Source: Flavobacterium psychrophilum (GTDB taxonomy: Bacteria; Bacteroidota; Bacteroidia; Flavobacteriales; Flavobacteriaceae). Taken from it: a DNA stretch of 58,902 bases. Within the stretch, counting starts at the first letter, position 1, and each line of letters opens with the position of its first letter. The stretch lies in NCBI GenBank assembly GCA_945905915.1, contig CAMDQL010000002.1, forward strand, positions 1 to 58,902. The letters are read 5' to 3'. Of this stretch, positions 43,746 through 52,029 are shown in pieces. The translations under genes and the position numbers were made by a program. The notes under the pieces are model-generated. The model worked only from the letters and a program-made list of their open reading frames with translations. It did not search any database and was not told where the DNA came from.

Positions 43746-43784
43746 AAAGTACAAAGTAAAAAGTACAAAGTAAAAGTACAAAGT
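43744..43784. repeat. AAAAAGT / ACAAAGT heptamer array before ettA
   Basis: AAAAAGT and ACAAAGT alternate twice in strict 7-bp period. A 6-bp AAAAGT and a last ACAAAGT then end at 43784, 30 bp before the ettA ATG. Confidence 0.8.
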
Positions 43785-43814
43785 TTTAATAATCATAAAT
43801 CAAACATATATTTT

Positions 43815-45506
43815 ATGTCAGACGATAAGAAAGTAATTTTCTCAATGCAAAAATTGAGTAAAAGTTATCCAGGTGCAGATAAACCAGTATTAAAAAACAT
43901 TTATTTGAGTTTCTTTTACGGAGCTAAAATTGGTATTTTGGGTCTTAATGGTTCAGGAAAATCTTCTTTATTAAAAATCATTGCTGGAGTTGATAAAAAT
44001 TATCAAGGCGATGTGGTTTTTCAACCTGGTTACACCGTTGGTTATTTGGAACAAGAGCCAATTTTAGATGAAACAAAAACGGTTATTGATATCGTTCGTG
44101 AAGGCGCTGCTGAAACGTTTGAATTATTAGCTGAATTTAATAAAATTAATGACGATTTTGGTTTGCCTGAAGTTTATGAGAATCCAGAGAAAATGGAAAA
44201 ACTTATGGATCGTCAAGCGGAATTACAAGATAAAATTGATGCTTGTGGTGCGTGGGAAATTGATACTAAGTTAGAAATCGCTATGGATGCACTTCGTACT
44301 CCAGATCCTGAAACACCAATAAATATATTGTCTGGTGGAGAAAAGCGTCGTGTGGCTTTATGTCGTTTACTTTTACAACAACCGGATGTATTATTATTAG
44401 ATGAGCCAACCAACCACTTGGATGCCGAATCGGTACTTTGGTTAGAACAGCATTTAGCACAATATTCAGGAACGGTAATTGCCGTAACGCACGATAGATA
44501 TTTCCTAGATAATGTTGCGGGTTGGATTTTAGAGTTAGATAGAGGAGAAGGTATTCCGTGGAAAGGAAATTACTCGTCTTGGTTGGAGCAAAAATCTAAC
44601 AGAATGGCGCAAGAAGAAAAAGTAGTTTCTAAAAGAAGAAAAAACTTAGAGCGCGAATTAGATTGGGTACGTCAAGGAGCAAAAGGTCGCCAGACCAAGC
44701 AGAAAGCACGTTTGCAGAATTACGATAAATTATTAAACGAAGATCAAAAAGAATTAGACGAGAAATTAGAAATTTATATTCCTAATGGACCTCGTTTAGG
44801 AACCAATGTAATTGAAGCCAAAAATGTTGCGAAAGCATTTGGCGATAAATTATTATACGACGATTTAAATTTTGTATTGCCACAAGCGGGAATTGTTGGA
44901 ATTATCGGTCCGAATGGCGCTGGTAAATCTACCATTTTTAAAATGATTATGGGCGAACAAAAAGCTGATGGTGGAACTTTTGCTATCGGAGAAACGGTTA
45001 AAATTGCTTATGTGGATCAATCGCACTCAAATATTGATGTGAATAAAACGCTTTGGGAAAACTTTTGTGATGGACAAGAATTAATTATGATGGGTGGCCG
45101 TCAAGTTAACTCACGTGCGTATTTATCTCGTTTTAATTTTGGCGGAAGTGATCAAAACAAAAAAGTGGCTACATTATCTGGTGGAGAAAGAAACCGTCTG
45201 CATTTAGCCATGACGTTAAAAGAAGAAGGAAACGTATTGCTTTTAGATGAGCCAACAAATGATTTAGATGTAAACACGCTTCGTGCTTTAGAAGAAGGTT
45301 TAGAAAACTTTGCAGGTTGTGCGGTAATTATTTCACACGACAGATGGTTCTTAGACCGTGTTTGTACTCATATTTTAGCTTTCGAAGGCGATTCGCAAGT
45401 ATATTGTTTTGAAGGAAGTTTCTCGGAATACGAAGAAAATAAGCGCAAACGATTAGGTAAGGATGTTATGCCAACTCGAATTAAATACAAGAAATTGATT
45501 CGATAA
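43815..45506 (+). CDS. ettA: Energy-dependent translational throttle protein EttA (ABC-F)
   Basis: This 563-residue ABC-F protein gates translation elongation in response to the ATP/ADP ratio, binding the ribosomal E site. Both nucleotide sites are canonical, unlike the ABC-F at 3954: Walker A GLNGSGKSS (43-51) and GPNGAGKST, and signatures LSGGEKRR and LSGGERNR. The linker segment RRKNLERELDWVRQGAKGRQ and the EttA arm region are present. It has its own terminator at 45516. Confidence 0.96.
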   Translation: MSDDKKVIFSMQKLSKSYPGADKPVLKNIYLSFFYGAKIGILGLNGSGKSSLLKIIAGVDKNYQGDVVFQPGYTVGYLEQEPILDETKTVIDIVREGAAETFELLAEFNKINDDFGLPEVYENPEKMEKLMDRQAELQDKIDACGAWEIDTKLEIAMDALRTPDPETPINILSGGEKRRVALCRLLLQQPDVLLLDEPTNHLDAESVLWLEQHLAQYSGTVIAVTHDRYFLDNVAGWILELDRGEGIPWKGNYSSWLEQKSNRMAQEEKVVSKRRKNLERELDWVRQGAKGRQTKQKARLQNYDKLLNEDQKELDEKLEIYIPNGPRLGTNVIEAKNVAKAFGDKLLYDDLNFVLPQAGIVGIIGPNGAGKSTIFKMIMGEQKADGGTFAIGETVKIAYVDQSHSNIDVNKTLWENFCDGQELIMMGGRQVNSRAYLSRFNFGGSDQNKKVATLSGGERNRLHLAMTLKEEGNVLLLDEPTNDLDVNTLRALEEGLENFAGCAVIISHDRWFLDRVCTHILAFEGDSQVYCFEGSFSEYEENKRKRLGKDVMPTRIKYKKLIR

Positions 45507-45515
45507 TAGATAATA

Positions 45516-45543
45516 AAAACGCTGGTTAATACCAGCGTTTTTT
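45516..45543. terminator. Terminator of ettA, inside the end of the DEAD-box gene
   Basis: AAAACGCTGGT (45516-45526) pairs with ACCAGCGTTTT (45531-45541) around TAAT. The structure overlaps the stop codon and last codons (Arg-Trp-Tyr) of the convergent helicase gene, so it may act for both strands. Confidence 0.85.
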
Positions 45544-46785
45544 GTTTTTCTTAGAAGCTTCCGATTTTCTGGAGTTTGAATTCGGATTGATTTTATTCTT
45601 GTCTTTATTGCGTAAATCTGGTTTGGCATCTGGGTTTATTTCTTCATCTTTCCAAGTAAACGAGTGGTCGGTAACCACTTTAACTTTCATTCGAATTAAT
45701 TTTTCGATGTCTTGCCAAAAGGGTTTTTCATCTTTACCGCAAAACGAAATCGCTAAGCCCGAATTTCCAGCTCTACCAGTTCGACCAATACGGTGAACAT
45801 AGGTTTCTGAAATATTTGGGATATCAAAATTAATTACAAAAGGTAGTTGTTCTATATCAATTCCGCGCGCGGCAATATCGGTGGCAACTAAAATATCAAT
45901 TTCTTTATTTTTGAATTGCTCTAAAACGCGTTGACGTGCATTTTGCGATTTATCTCCGTGAATAGCTTCCGCTTTTATACTGGCTTTTTTCAATACTTTT
46001 ACAATATTATCAGCACCGTGTTTAGTTCTTGTAAATACCAAAGCATTACTCAAACTTTCTTCGATGATCAATTGTTTTAAAAGCAAACGCTTATCATCTT
46101 TATTGACGAAATATACTTTTTGAGATACGTTTTCAGCCGTACTTGAAACAGGTGTTACCGAAATGTATTTTGGTTTGGTTAAAAAAGTATCGGCTAGTTC
46201 TCTAATTGCTAAGGGCATAGTTGCCGAAAACAATAAGGTTTGTCTGTTATCAGGCGTTAATTTGATGATTTTTTTTACATCGTTTATAAACCCCATATCT
46301 AGCATTTGATCAGCTTCATCCAATACTAAATGATGTAGGTGGTCTAAATCAATATATCCTTGTTTGTGTAAGTCTAAAAGTCTTCCTGGCGTCGCAATTA
46401 AAACATCAATCCCCATTTTAAGTTCATTAACTTGCGGTACTTGATTGACTCCACCAAAAATAACTAATGATTTTACATTGGTATATTTTCCGTAGGTTTT
46501 GAAGCTTTCGTCTATTTGAATTGCTAATTCACGAGTAGGAGTTACTACTAGGGTTCGAATGTGTTTTGTTTTTTTTGCCGAACCTACAATTCGATGAATT
46601 AAGTTTAATATAGGAATAGCAAACGCTCCGGTTTTACCCGTACCAGTTTGTGCACAAGCCACTAAGTCTTGTCCCAATAAAATTTCCGGGATTGCTTGTT
46701 CCTGAATAGGCGTTGGATTGGAATACCCTTCCTCTTCCAAAGCTTGTTGAATATTGTTGTATAGTTTTAAATCGTTGAATGTCAT
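45526..46785 (-). CDS. DEAD-box RNA helicase, RhlE-like
   Basis: This 419-residue helicase has all core motifs: the Q motif GYSNPTPIQEQAI, Walker A AQTGTGKT (45-52), PTRELAIQ, DEAD in VLDEADQMLDMGF, SAT, and HRIGRTGRAG. The tail after residue 375 is basic and low in complexity (NPNSNSRKSEASKKNKKRWY), suited to RNA binding. Its probable role is RNA remodelling in cold adaptation or ribosome assembly. It is a single gene. Confidence 0.93.
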   Translation of the reverse strand: MTFNDLKLYNNIQQALEEEGYSNPTPIQEQAIPEILLGQDLVACAQTGTGKTGAFAIPILNLIHRIVGSAKKTKHIRTLVVTPTRELAIQIDESFKTYGKYTNVKSLVIFGGVNQVPQVNELKMGIDVLIATPGRLLDLHKQGYIDLDHLHHLVLDEADQMLDMGFINDVKKIIKLTPDNRQTLLFSATMPLAIRELADTFLTKPKYISVTPVSSTAENVSQKVYFVNKDDKRLLLKQLIIEESLSNALVFTRTKHGADNIVKVLKKASIKAEAIHGDKSQNARQRVLEQFKNKEIDILVATDIAARGIDIEQLPFVINFDIPNISETYVHRIGRTGRAGNSGLAISFCGKDEKPFWQDIEKLIRMKVKVVTDHSFTWKDEEINPDAKPDLRNKDKNKINPNSNSRKSEASKKNKKRWY

Positions 46786-46864
46786 ATAAAATAATTAGTA
46801 CTAATGCATCGTAGCAATAGTATACAAAGGTAGTGTTATTTTATTTAACTTGATTTTTGAAACG

Positions 46865-47896
46865 TTATAAAGCTTTTGCTTTCATGAAATCGGTAATCAT
46901 TGCGGCAATTAGTTTACCGGTTAAATGATTGTTTTTAGAATCATCTAATTCTGGAGCGCCTTCACAAATATGTAAATAAGAAGCATTGGCATGTTTGCCC
47001 ATAAAGTAAATGTAATTGCGTGCTTTGTCCACACTTAATCCGCTTAAAGTCATAGCACTACTAGGAATACCAGGTATCGCATCTAAATCTAATTCAACGC
47101 CAAAAGGTTCATGCTTTATGAATTCAAGCGCTTCTTCAAGTTCTGTTTCAAATATTTTTTCTCTTTTGACTTCTAGTTCTTCGTAAGTGACAAATTTAAC
47201 TCTGGTTGTTAGTTCTTTCAATGTATTGAAAACACTTTTAGAAACAAAATTTTCATGCAATCCAAATACAAAATACTTTTTCAAAAAGCCATCTTCAAAA
47301 GCATAACTAAATCCATTTCCGGAATGGCGACCTTCTAAAATTCTAAAATCAGTATGCGCATCAAAATTAATTGCATTGACTGGTTTTCCTTTCGCTAAAG
47401 CAAGTCCTTTAATATTTCCGTAGGCGTTATTATGTCCGCCACCAATAATAATTGGAATTTTCCCCGCTTTACAGATTTGGTGAATAACGTGAGATACTTC
47501 TTTATCTATTTTTTCAACTAGTTCAAAAAGTTTTTTTCGGTCTTCTTTATTTTTTGGGTCTAATGATTGCGCAATAGCTTGTTCTTGGTCAAAATTTAAA
47601 TGTCCGAGTACTAATAAATCACTTCCTTTACAATATTTGTTATGCTGAATATTGACCAAGTTATTCAAAGCACTTTGATATGCAGAAGCAGCCCCAGTTC
47701 TTCCTAAATTTGCTTTAACACCAATATCTTCTGGGAGACCAATTAATACAAATTTAGCTTCAGAAGTTGCGATGTATTCATAATCATTGGTATCTTTTGG
47801 AAGGGTATGTATTTTTTCACCAAATTTAATTTCACCACTTCTGTGATTTGTAATTTTAGCTAACTCAAAAGGAGTAAGTATAGATATGTTTTCCAT
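46865..47896 (-). CDS. hutG: Formimidoylglutamase (arginase family)
   Basis: This 343-residue ureohydrolase-family enzyme should release formamide from N-formimidoylglutamate in histidine degradation. The start is at the ATG at 47896 (MENISILTPFELA); the computed earlier start is a TTG inside a -7 element. The manganese motifs NFDAHTDFR and ELDLDAIPG are kept. The first motif reads GGGHNN instead of GGDHS. The assignment as hutG rests on the nearby hutI gene at 49331, which lies on the same strand but is separated by two other genes. Confidence 0.85.
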   Translation of the reverse strand: MENISILTPFELAKITNHRSGEIKFGEKIHTLPKDTNDYEYIATSEAKFVLIGLPEDIGVKANLGRTGAASAYQSALNNLVNIQHNKYCKGSDLLVLGHLNFDQEQAIAQSLDPKNKEDRKKLFELVEKIDKEVSHVIHQICKAGKIPIIIGGGHNNAYGNIKGLALAKGKPVNAINFDAHTDFRILEGRHSGNGFSYAFEDGFLKKYFVFGLHENFVSKSVFNTLKELTTRVKFVTYEELEVKREKIFETELEEALEFIKHEPFGVELDLDAIPGIPSSAMTLSGLSVDKARNYIYFMGKHANASYLHICEGAPELDDSKNNHLTGKLIAAMITDFMKAKAL

Positions 47897-47920
47897 AAAA
47901 ATGTTAAAAAATTGGCAATC

Positions 47921-47928
47921 CAAATGTA
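47921..47928 (-). promoter_or_regulatory. -7 element of hutG; decides its start
   Basis: The minus strand reads TACATTTG, an exact TAnnTTTG match, 24 bp before the ATG. It overlaps the longer TTG start, which is rejected. Confidence 0.55.
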
Positions 47929-47979
47929 CTATTTTAAAATAAAAATCGTTATATTTTTATTAATTTCTTTTTTTAATTG

Positions 47980-47987
47980 TAAATTTG
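47980..47987 (+). promoter_or_regulatory. -7 element of the coiled-coil membrane protein gene
   Basis: TAAATTTG is an exact match, 28 bp before the ATG at 48016. It is divergent from the hutG promoter about 55 bp away. Confidence 0.5.
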
Positions 47988-48015
47988 AACATCTAATTTT
48001 TAACCTACTTAAATT

Positions 48016-48894
48016 ATGGAAAGTAATTCAAATAATTCAGGCTTAAAAGCAGCAGTAGTTGTTTTGGCTTTATTGCTATTGGCTAGTATTGGCTATATTT
48101 ATAAAATTACTTCGGATACCAAAAAAGAGGTAACTGAATTAACTTCTGAAAAAGATACTTTAGCCGAAGAGTTAAAAGCTAAAATTTCGGAATACGATTT
48201 AATGCTTGCTGATAACACAGCACTTAAAGATGAAATTCAAGCAGAACAAGCTAAAATGGTTGCGCTTTTAGAACAAGTTGAAAAATCTAAAGGAGATGCT
48301 GCAGCAATGGCTAAATACAAAGGCGCTTATTTAAAGCTTAAAGGCGAAATGGATAATTTAGTAGCAGAAAATAAACTTTTGAAAGAGCAGAATGTTACTT
48401 TAACTTCTAGTTTAGATAGTACCAAAGTAGTTTTAGATGATGCTAAGAAATTTAACGATACCTTGTTAGTTCAAAATGAAGGATTGACAAAAACAGTAGA
48501 GAAAGGCACTAAACTTGCCGTATTAAATTTGAAAGTATTTGCTGTAAAACAAAAAAGTTCTGGAAAACAAATTGAAACAGATAAAGCCGGGCGTGCTGAT
48601 AAATTGAAAGTAAGTTTTTTAATCGCTGAAAATCAAATTGCAAAAACCGGTAGCAGAGAATATTATGTTCAAATTATAGATAGTAAAAATAATATCTTGG
48701 GCGAAAAGAAAACGATTCCTGCTGGAGATAAAACCTTAACTTATAGCTTTATATCAACTGTGAAATATGAAAATAAAACAGTTCAAGTTGATGAAGAAGT
48801 AACTGGGAAAGATTTTGCTGCTGGAACTTATTTTGTAAATGTTTTTGATAAAAATTCGGAATTAGTATCCAAAACAAGTTTCACCTTACGATAA
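48016..48894 (+). CDS. Membrane-anchored coiled-coil protein
   Basis: This 292-residue protein has one N-terminal membrane helix (AAVVVLALLLLASIGYIYKI, about residues 11-30). A long coiled coil follows at about residues 33-165 (EELKAKISEYDLMLADNTAL, LLEQVEKSKGDAAAMAKYKG), and then a C-terminal beta-rich domain at about residues 170-292 that ends in KTSFTLR. It probably faces the periplasm. It is a conserved Flavobacteria hypothetical; I know no function. It is a single gene with its own promoter and terminator. Confidence 0.7.
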   Translation: MESNSNNSGLKAAVVVLALLLLASIGYIYKITSDTKKEVTELTSEKDTLAEELKAKISEYDLMLADNTALKDEIQAEQAKMVALLEQVEKSKGDAAAMAKYKGAYLKLKGEMDNLVAENKLLKEQNVTLTSSLDSTKVVLDDAKKFNDTLLVQNEGLTKTVEKGTKLAVLNLKVFAVKQKSSGKQIETDKAGRADKLKVSFLIAENQIAKTGSREYYVQIIDSKNNILGEKKTIPAGDKTLTYSFISTVKYENKTVQVDEEVTGKDFAAGTYFVNVFDKNSELVSKTSFTLR

Positions 48895-48921
48895 TATAAT
48901 TCTTTCATTATAAATATTAAG

Positions 48922-48954
48922 AATCCTGAGGTAATACTTCAGGATTTTTTTTAT
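48922..48954. terminator. Bidirectional terminator before crcB
   Basis: AATCCTGA (48922-48929) pairs with TCAGGATT (48939-48946), followed by T residues. It lies between the convergent coiled-coil gene and crcB, partly in the crcB stop region. Confidence 0.8.
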
Positions 48955-49328
48955 AAAAATTTGGTTAAATAGTTTCCAATTCCTACAGCAGAAATGGTTA
49001 GAATTACCGAAGTAATAATATAAATGTAAGCAGATAATTGTTGCTGGTTTTGAAACAAATTATAATTTTCAACTGCAAAGCTCGAAAAAGTGGTAAAACC
49101 TCCACAAAAACCAACAATTAAAAGAAATTTTAATGGATGATTTTCGGGATAATATTTAGCTAGAATACCAATAAAAATACCAATAAGTAAACTCCCTAAT
49201 ATATTAATTACTAAAGTACTAATAGGGAAGGAGCCTTGAAAATATTTTGAAGCGAACCAACTCGATAAATAGCGTAATACACTTCCAATTGCGCCACCTA
49301 AGCCCACAAGAATAATTGTTTTTATCAT
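48951..49328 (-). CDS. crcB: Fluoride channel CrcB/Fluc
   Basis: This 125-residue, four-helix membrane protein exports fluoride as a dual-topology dimer. The signatures GGAIGSVLRYLSSWF and GFCGGFTTFSSFAVEN (with the phenylalanine ladder) are clear. It starts 2 bp after the hutI stop, so it is cotranscribed with a histidine-degradation gene. I find no fluoride riboswitch in the short gap upstream of hutI. Confidence 0.94.
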   Translation of the reverse strand: MIKTIILVGLGGAIGSVLRYLSSWFASKYFQGSFPISTLVINILGSLLIGIFIGILAKYYPENHPLKFLLIVGFCGGFTTFSSFAVENYNLFQNQQQLSAYIYIITSVILTISAVGIGNYLTKFL

Positions 49329-49330
49329 AA

Positions 49331-50566
49331 TTAAATAAATTGTCCTTCAATCATTACTCGTTCAATTAGATTGGTTCCAAAAGCATAGGGTAATTCATAA
49401 AAACTCTTGATTGGTTTTGTGAGGATTATATTTGCTCTTTTTCCTTTTGTAATACTGCCATGCGTTTCAGAAACACCCATTGCATAAGCTCCATTTATTG
49501 TGGCTGCATTGATTGCTTCTTCTGGTGTCATTTTCATTTTAATGCAAGCAGTTGCCACCACAAAGTTCATATTACCTGATGGTGTTGTTCCTGGATTATA
49601 ATCTGTTGCTAGAGCTAGAGGTAATCCTGCATCAATTATTTTTCGAGCTGGCGTATAAGGAATACTTATAAAATAGGAGCAACATGGAAGCGCTACAGGC
49701 ATAGTTTTACTATTTTGTAAAGCATCTAAATCCTCATCGTTTACAAGTTCAAGATGATCTACTGATAGGGCACCATTATCAACACAGGCCTTAATTCCGT
49801 TAATAGCCGTAAATTGGTTAACATGAATCTTTGCAGGTAAGCCATATTTTTTTCCGGCTACCATTATTTTTATGGTTTCATCAACTGAAAAATAACCCGT
49901 TTCTAAAAAAGCATCGATATAATCAGCTAAATGTTCATTAGCGATTTTTGGTAATATTTCATTGATAATTAAATCGATATAACCAGCATGATTTTCTTTG
50001 TATTCTAGAGGAAAAGCATGAGCGCCAAGAAAAGTTGCTTTAATTGCAATGGGATAATTTTCTTTTAATCGTTTAATTACGCGTAACATTTTGATTTCCC
50101 CTTCTACTGATAAGCCATATCCCGATTTTATTTCAACAGCACCAGTTCCTTGTTGCATGATTTCTTCTAATCTTGCTTTTGATTGTTCGTAAATTTCGTC
50201 TTCTGAAGTTTCGTTAAGTTTTTTAGCTGAATTCAAAATTCCGCCGCCGCGATTGGCAATTTCTTCATATGAAAGTCCGTTGATTCGATCTACAAACTCC
50301 TGAATTCTGTTTCCGGCATAAACAATATGAGTGTGGCTGTCTATCCATGTAGGAAGTACAACGCGGTCAGTTGCATCAATTATACTTGTATTTTGAAGTG
50401 CTGGACAATTTTCCATTGGACCAAAATCGATAATGATATTATTTTCGACCAATAGAAATGCATTTTCAATTTTTGGTAACACCGACATATCAGCTCCAGA
50501 AACTTTATCAATGTGCTGTTCTCTAACTTGTATAAGTTCTTTTATATTGATGAATAATGTTTTCAT
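49331..50566 (-). CDS. hutI: Imidazolonepropionase
   Basis: This 411-residue amidohydrolase opens the imidazolone ring to N-formimidoylglutamate in histidine degradation, the step just before hutG. Metal-binding and family motifs are LPTWIDSHTHIVYAGNRI, EIKSGYGLSVEGEIKM, GAHAFPLEY and ATDYNPGTTPSGNM. It is full length. hutH and hutU are not in the window. crcB follows directly. Confidence 0.95.
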   Translation of the reverse strand: MKTLFINIKELIQVREQHIDKVSGADMSVLPKIENAFLLVENNIIIDFGPMENCPALQNTSIIDATDRVVLPTWIDSHTHIVYAGNRIQEFVDRINGLSYEEIANRGGGILNSAKKLNETSEDEIYEQSKARLEEIMQQGTGAVEIKSGYGLSVEGEIKMLRVIKRLKENYPIAIKATFLGAHAFPLEYKENHAGYIDLIINEILPKIANEHLADYIDAFLETGYFSVDETIKIMVAGKKYGLPAKIHVNQFTAINGIKACVDNGALSVDHLELVNDEDLDALQNSKTMPVALPCCSYFISIPYTPARKIIDAGLPLALATDYNPGTTPSGNMNFVVATACIKMKMTPEEAINAATINGAYAMGVSETHGSITKGKRANIILTKPIKSFYELPYAFGTNLIERVMIEGQFI

Positions 50567-50636
50567 TAAAATAAATTTGAGTAAAAATACTTCTCATTTT
50601 TAAAAACTCCTATCTTTATGTCAAAATTTATTTGTT

Positions 50637-51707
50637 TTGAGAAAAATTAAATACAAAAAAGGACGAAAAGTTCAACCTGCAGTATTAGAATACACAGGGA
50701 TCCATAAAGATACTGTTACAGAATTACAATTATTTGTGTATAATGTTGATGACATTACCGAGTTTCATCAAATTACGGATAAAGAAATAAATGACCATTT
50801 GGATTTTAATAAAGTCAATTGGTTAAATGTTCACGGTTTGAATGACACGGATATTATTCAATCTATCGGAACAAGATTTGGAGCGGATAATTTTATAATT
50901 GGTGATATTTTAAATACTACTAAACGAACAAAATTAGAGGAGTATAGTGATGTTTTATTTTTCAATGTAAAATCACTGTTACCCATGAAATCTTCTGATA
51001 ATATAAGTATTGAGCAAATTAGTTTCATTTTAAAAGACCATGTTTTACTTTCATTTCAAGAAAAAAGAAGTGATTTCTTTTTGCATATTAGGGAACGAAT
51101 TCGTGCCAATTCGGGTATCGTAAGATCTAAAAAAGCTGATTTTTTACTGTATTTATTACTCGATGCCATAATTGAAAATTTCTATATTACCCTTGAAAGT
51201 GAGGAAGATAAAATAGATAACCTAATTAATTTAATTAAAATAAATACAAAACCAGAAACATTAGAGCATATAGAAAAACATCGCGATAATTTAAACTTTT
51301 TGAAGCGATCCATTATTCCGCTTCGTGACTCATTGTATTCCATTAAAACTATTAAAGATGACAATGTATTTAATTCGATAGAACAAGAAAATTATTCTTT
51401 TTTCTCTAGACTGCATCAAAAGTGTTTAGAGTTATTAGAACAAATTGAATCCGATTTGAGTACGCTTGATAGTGCATCAAATTACTTTTTTTCGGCACAA
51501 AATCATAAAATGAATGAAGTAATGAAAACGTTGACTGTTGTTTCGATGTTTTTTTTACCGCTAACATTTATTGTAGGTGTTTATGGAATGAATTTTAAAT
51601 ATTTTCCAGAGTTAGAGTGGGAGTATGGTTATTTTATTATTTGGGGAGTTATGATTTTAATTGTTATTTTTATGTTTACTTATTTTAAAGTTAAAAAATG
51701 GTTTTAA
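50637..51707 (+). CDS. corA: CorA-type magnesium/cobalt transporter, TTG start
   Basis: This 356-residue divalent-cation channel has a cytosolic N-terminal domain and two C-terminal membrane helices. The signature YGMNFKYFPE carries the GMN selectivity motif, and VSMFFLPLTFIVGVYG precedes it. The only sensible initiator is TTG at 50637 (then RKIKYKKGRKVQPA). TATCTTTA at 50611-50618 would give a leader of about 15-20 bases, which fits. No in-frame ATG exists near the N-terminus. Confidence 0.92.
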   Translation: MRKIKYKKGRKVQPAVLEYTGIHKDTVTELQLFVYNVDDITEFHQITDKEINDHLDFNKVNWLNVHGLNDTDIIQSIGTRFGADNFIIGDILNTTKRTKLEEYSDVLFFNVKSLLPMKSSDNISIEQISFILKDHVLLSFQEKRSDFFLHIRERIRANSGIVRSKKADFLLYLLLDAIIENFYITLESEEDKIDNLINLIKINTKPETLEHIEKHRDNLNFLKRSIIPLRDSLYSIKTIKDDNVFNSIEQENYSFFSRLHQKCLELLEQIESDLSTLDSASNYFFSAQNHKMNEVMKTLTVVSMFFLPLTFIVGVYGMNFKYFPELEWEYGYFIIWGVMILIVIFMFTYFKVKKWF

Positions 51708-51741
51708 GTTTCAATTAACATTAAAAAAAATCAATAATATA

Positions 51742-51772
51742 TTGTTCAAAATAAATAATCCTATTATCTTTG
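51742..51772 (+). promoter_or_regulatory. Full Bacteroidota promoter before the 53-codon membrane protein
   Basis: TTG at 51742-51744 and TATCTTTG at 51765-51772 (exact -7) are 20 bp apart, within the usual 17-23. The ATG lies 30 bp further at 51802. This is the best-formed promoter in the window. Confidence 0.65.
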
Positions 51773-51801
51773 ACAAGAATTCATAAATTCCGGAAAATAT
51801 T

Positions 51802-51963
51802 ATGTTTGAATTTCAACAGTACCTAGGTTTTTTACTTTTCTTAACCATATTAACCATTGGTTTTTGGTTGATGATTTTCTTAGTAGGATTCGTTCAATAT
51901 TGGTTGGGCGGAGCTATCATAGAATTGATAAAAGAGAAAAGAAACAAAAACAAACAAGAGTAA
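51802..51963 (+). CDS. 53-residue membrane protein
   Basis: The frame begins at the ATG at 51802 (MFEFQQYLGFLLFLTILTIG) and encodes one or two hydrophobic segments (about residues 8-41), with a positively charged tail ending KEKRNKNKQE. A perfect promoter precedes it and a strong terminator follows, so it is an independent, very likely real gene. I do not recognise the family. Confidence 0.75.
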   Translation: MFEFQQYLGFLLFLTILTIGFWLMIFLVGFVQYWLGGAIIELIKEKRNKNKQE

Positions 51964-51984
51964 AATTTATTTTTACCTCCCAAT

Positions 51985-52014
51985 AAAAAGTCCCGATATA
52001 TTTCGGGACTTTTT
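51985..52014. terminator. Bidirectional terminator, small gene / TonB receptor
   Basis: AAAAAGTCCCGA (51985-51996) pairs with TCGGGACTTTTT (52003-52014) around a six-base loop. A and T runs allow function on both strands. Confidence 0.88.
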
Positions 52015-52029
52015 TATTTTTGTATAATA

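Noticed and set aside
49329..50636. Fluoride riboswitch upstream of crcB or hutI
   Set aside because: The gap before crcB is 2 bp, and the 70 bp before hutI shows no pseudoknot-like conserved segments that I can recognise.
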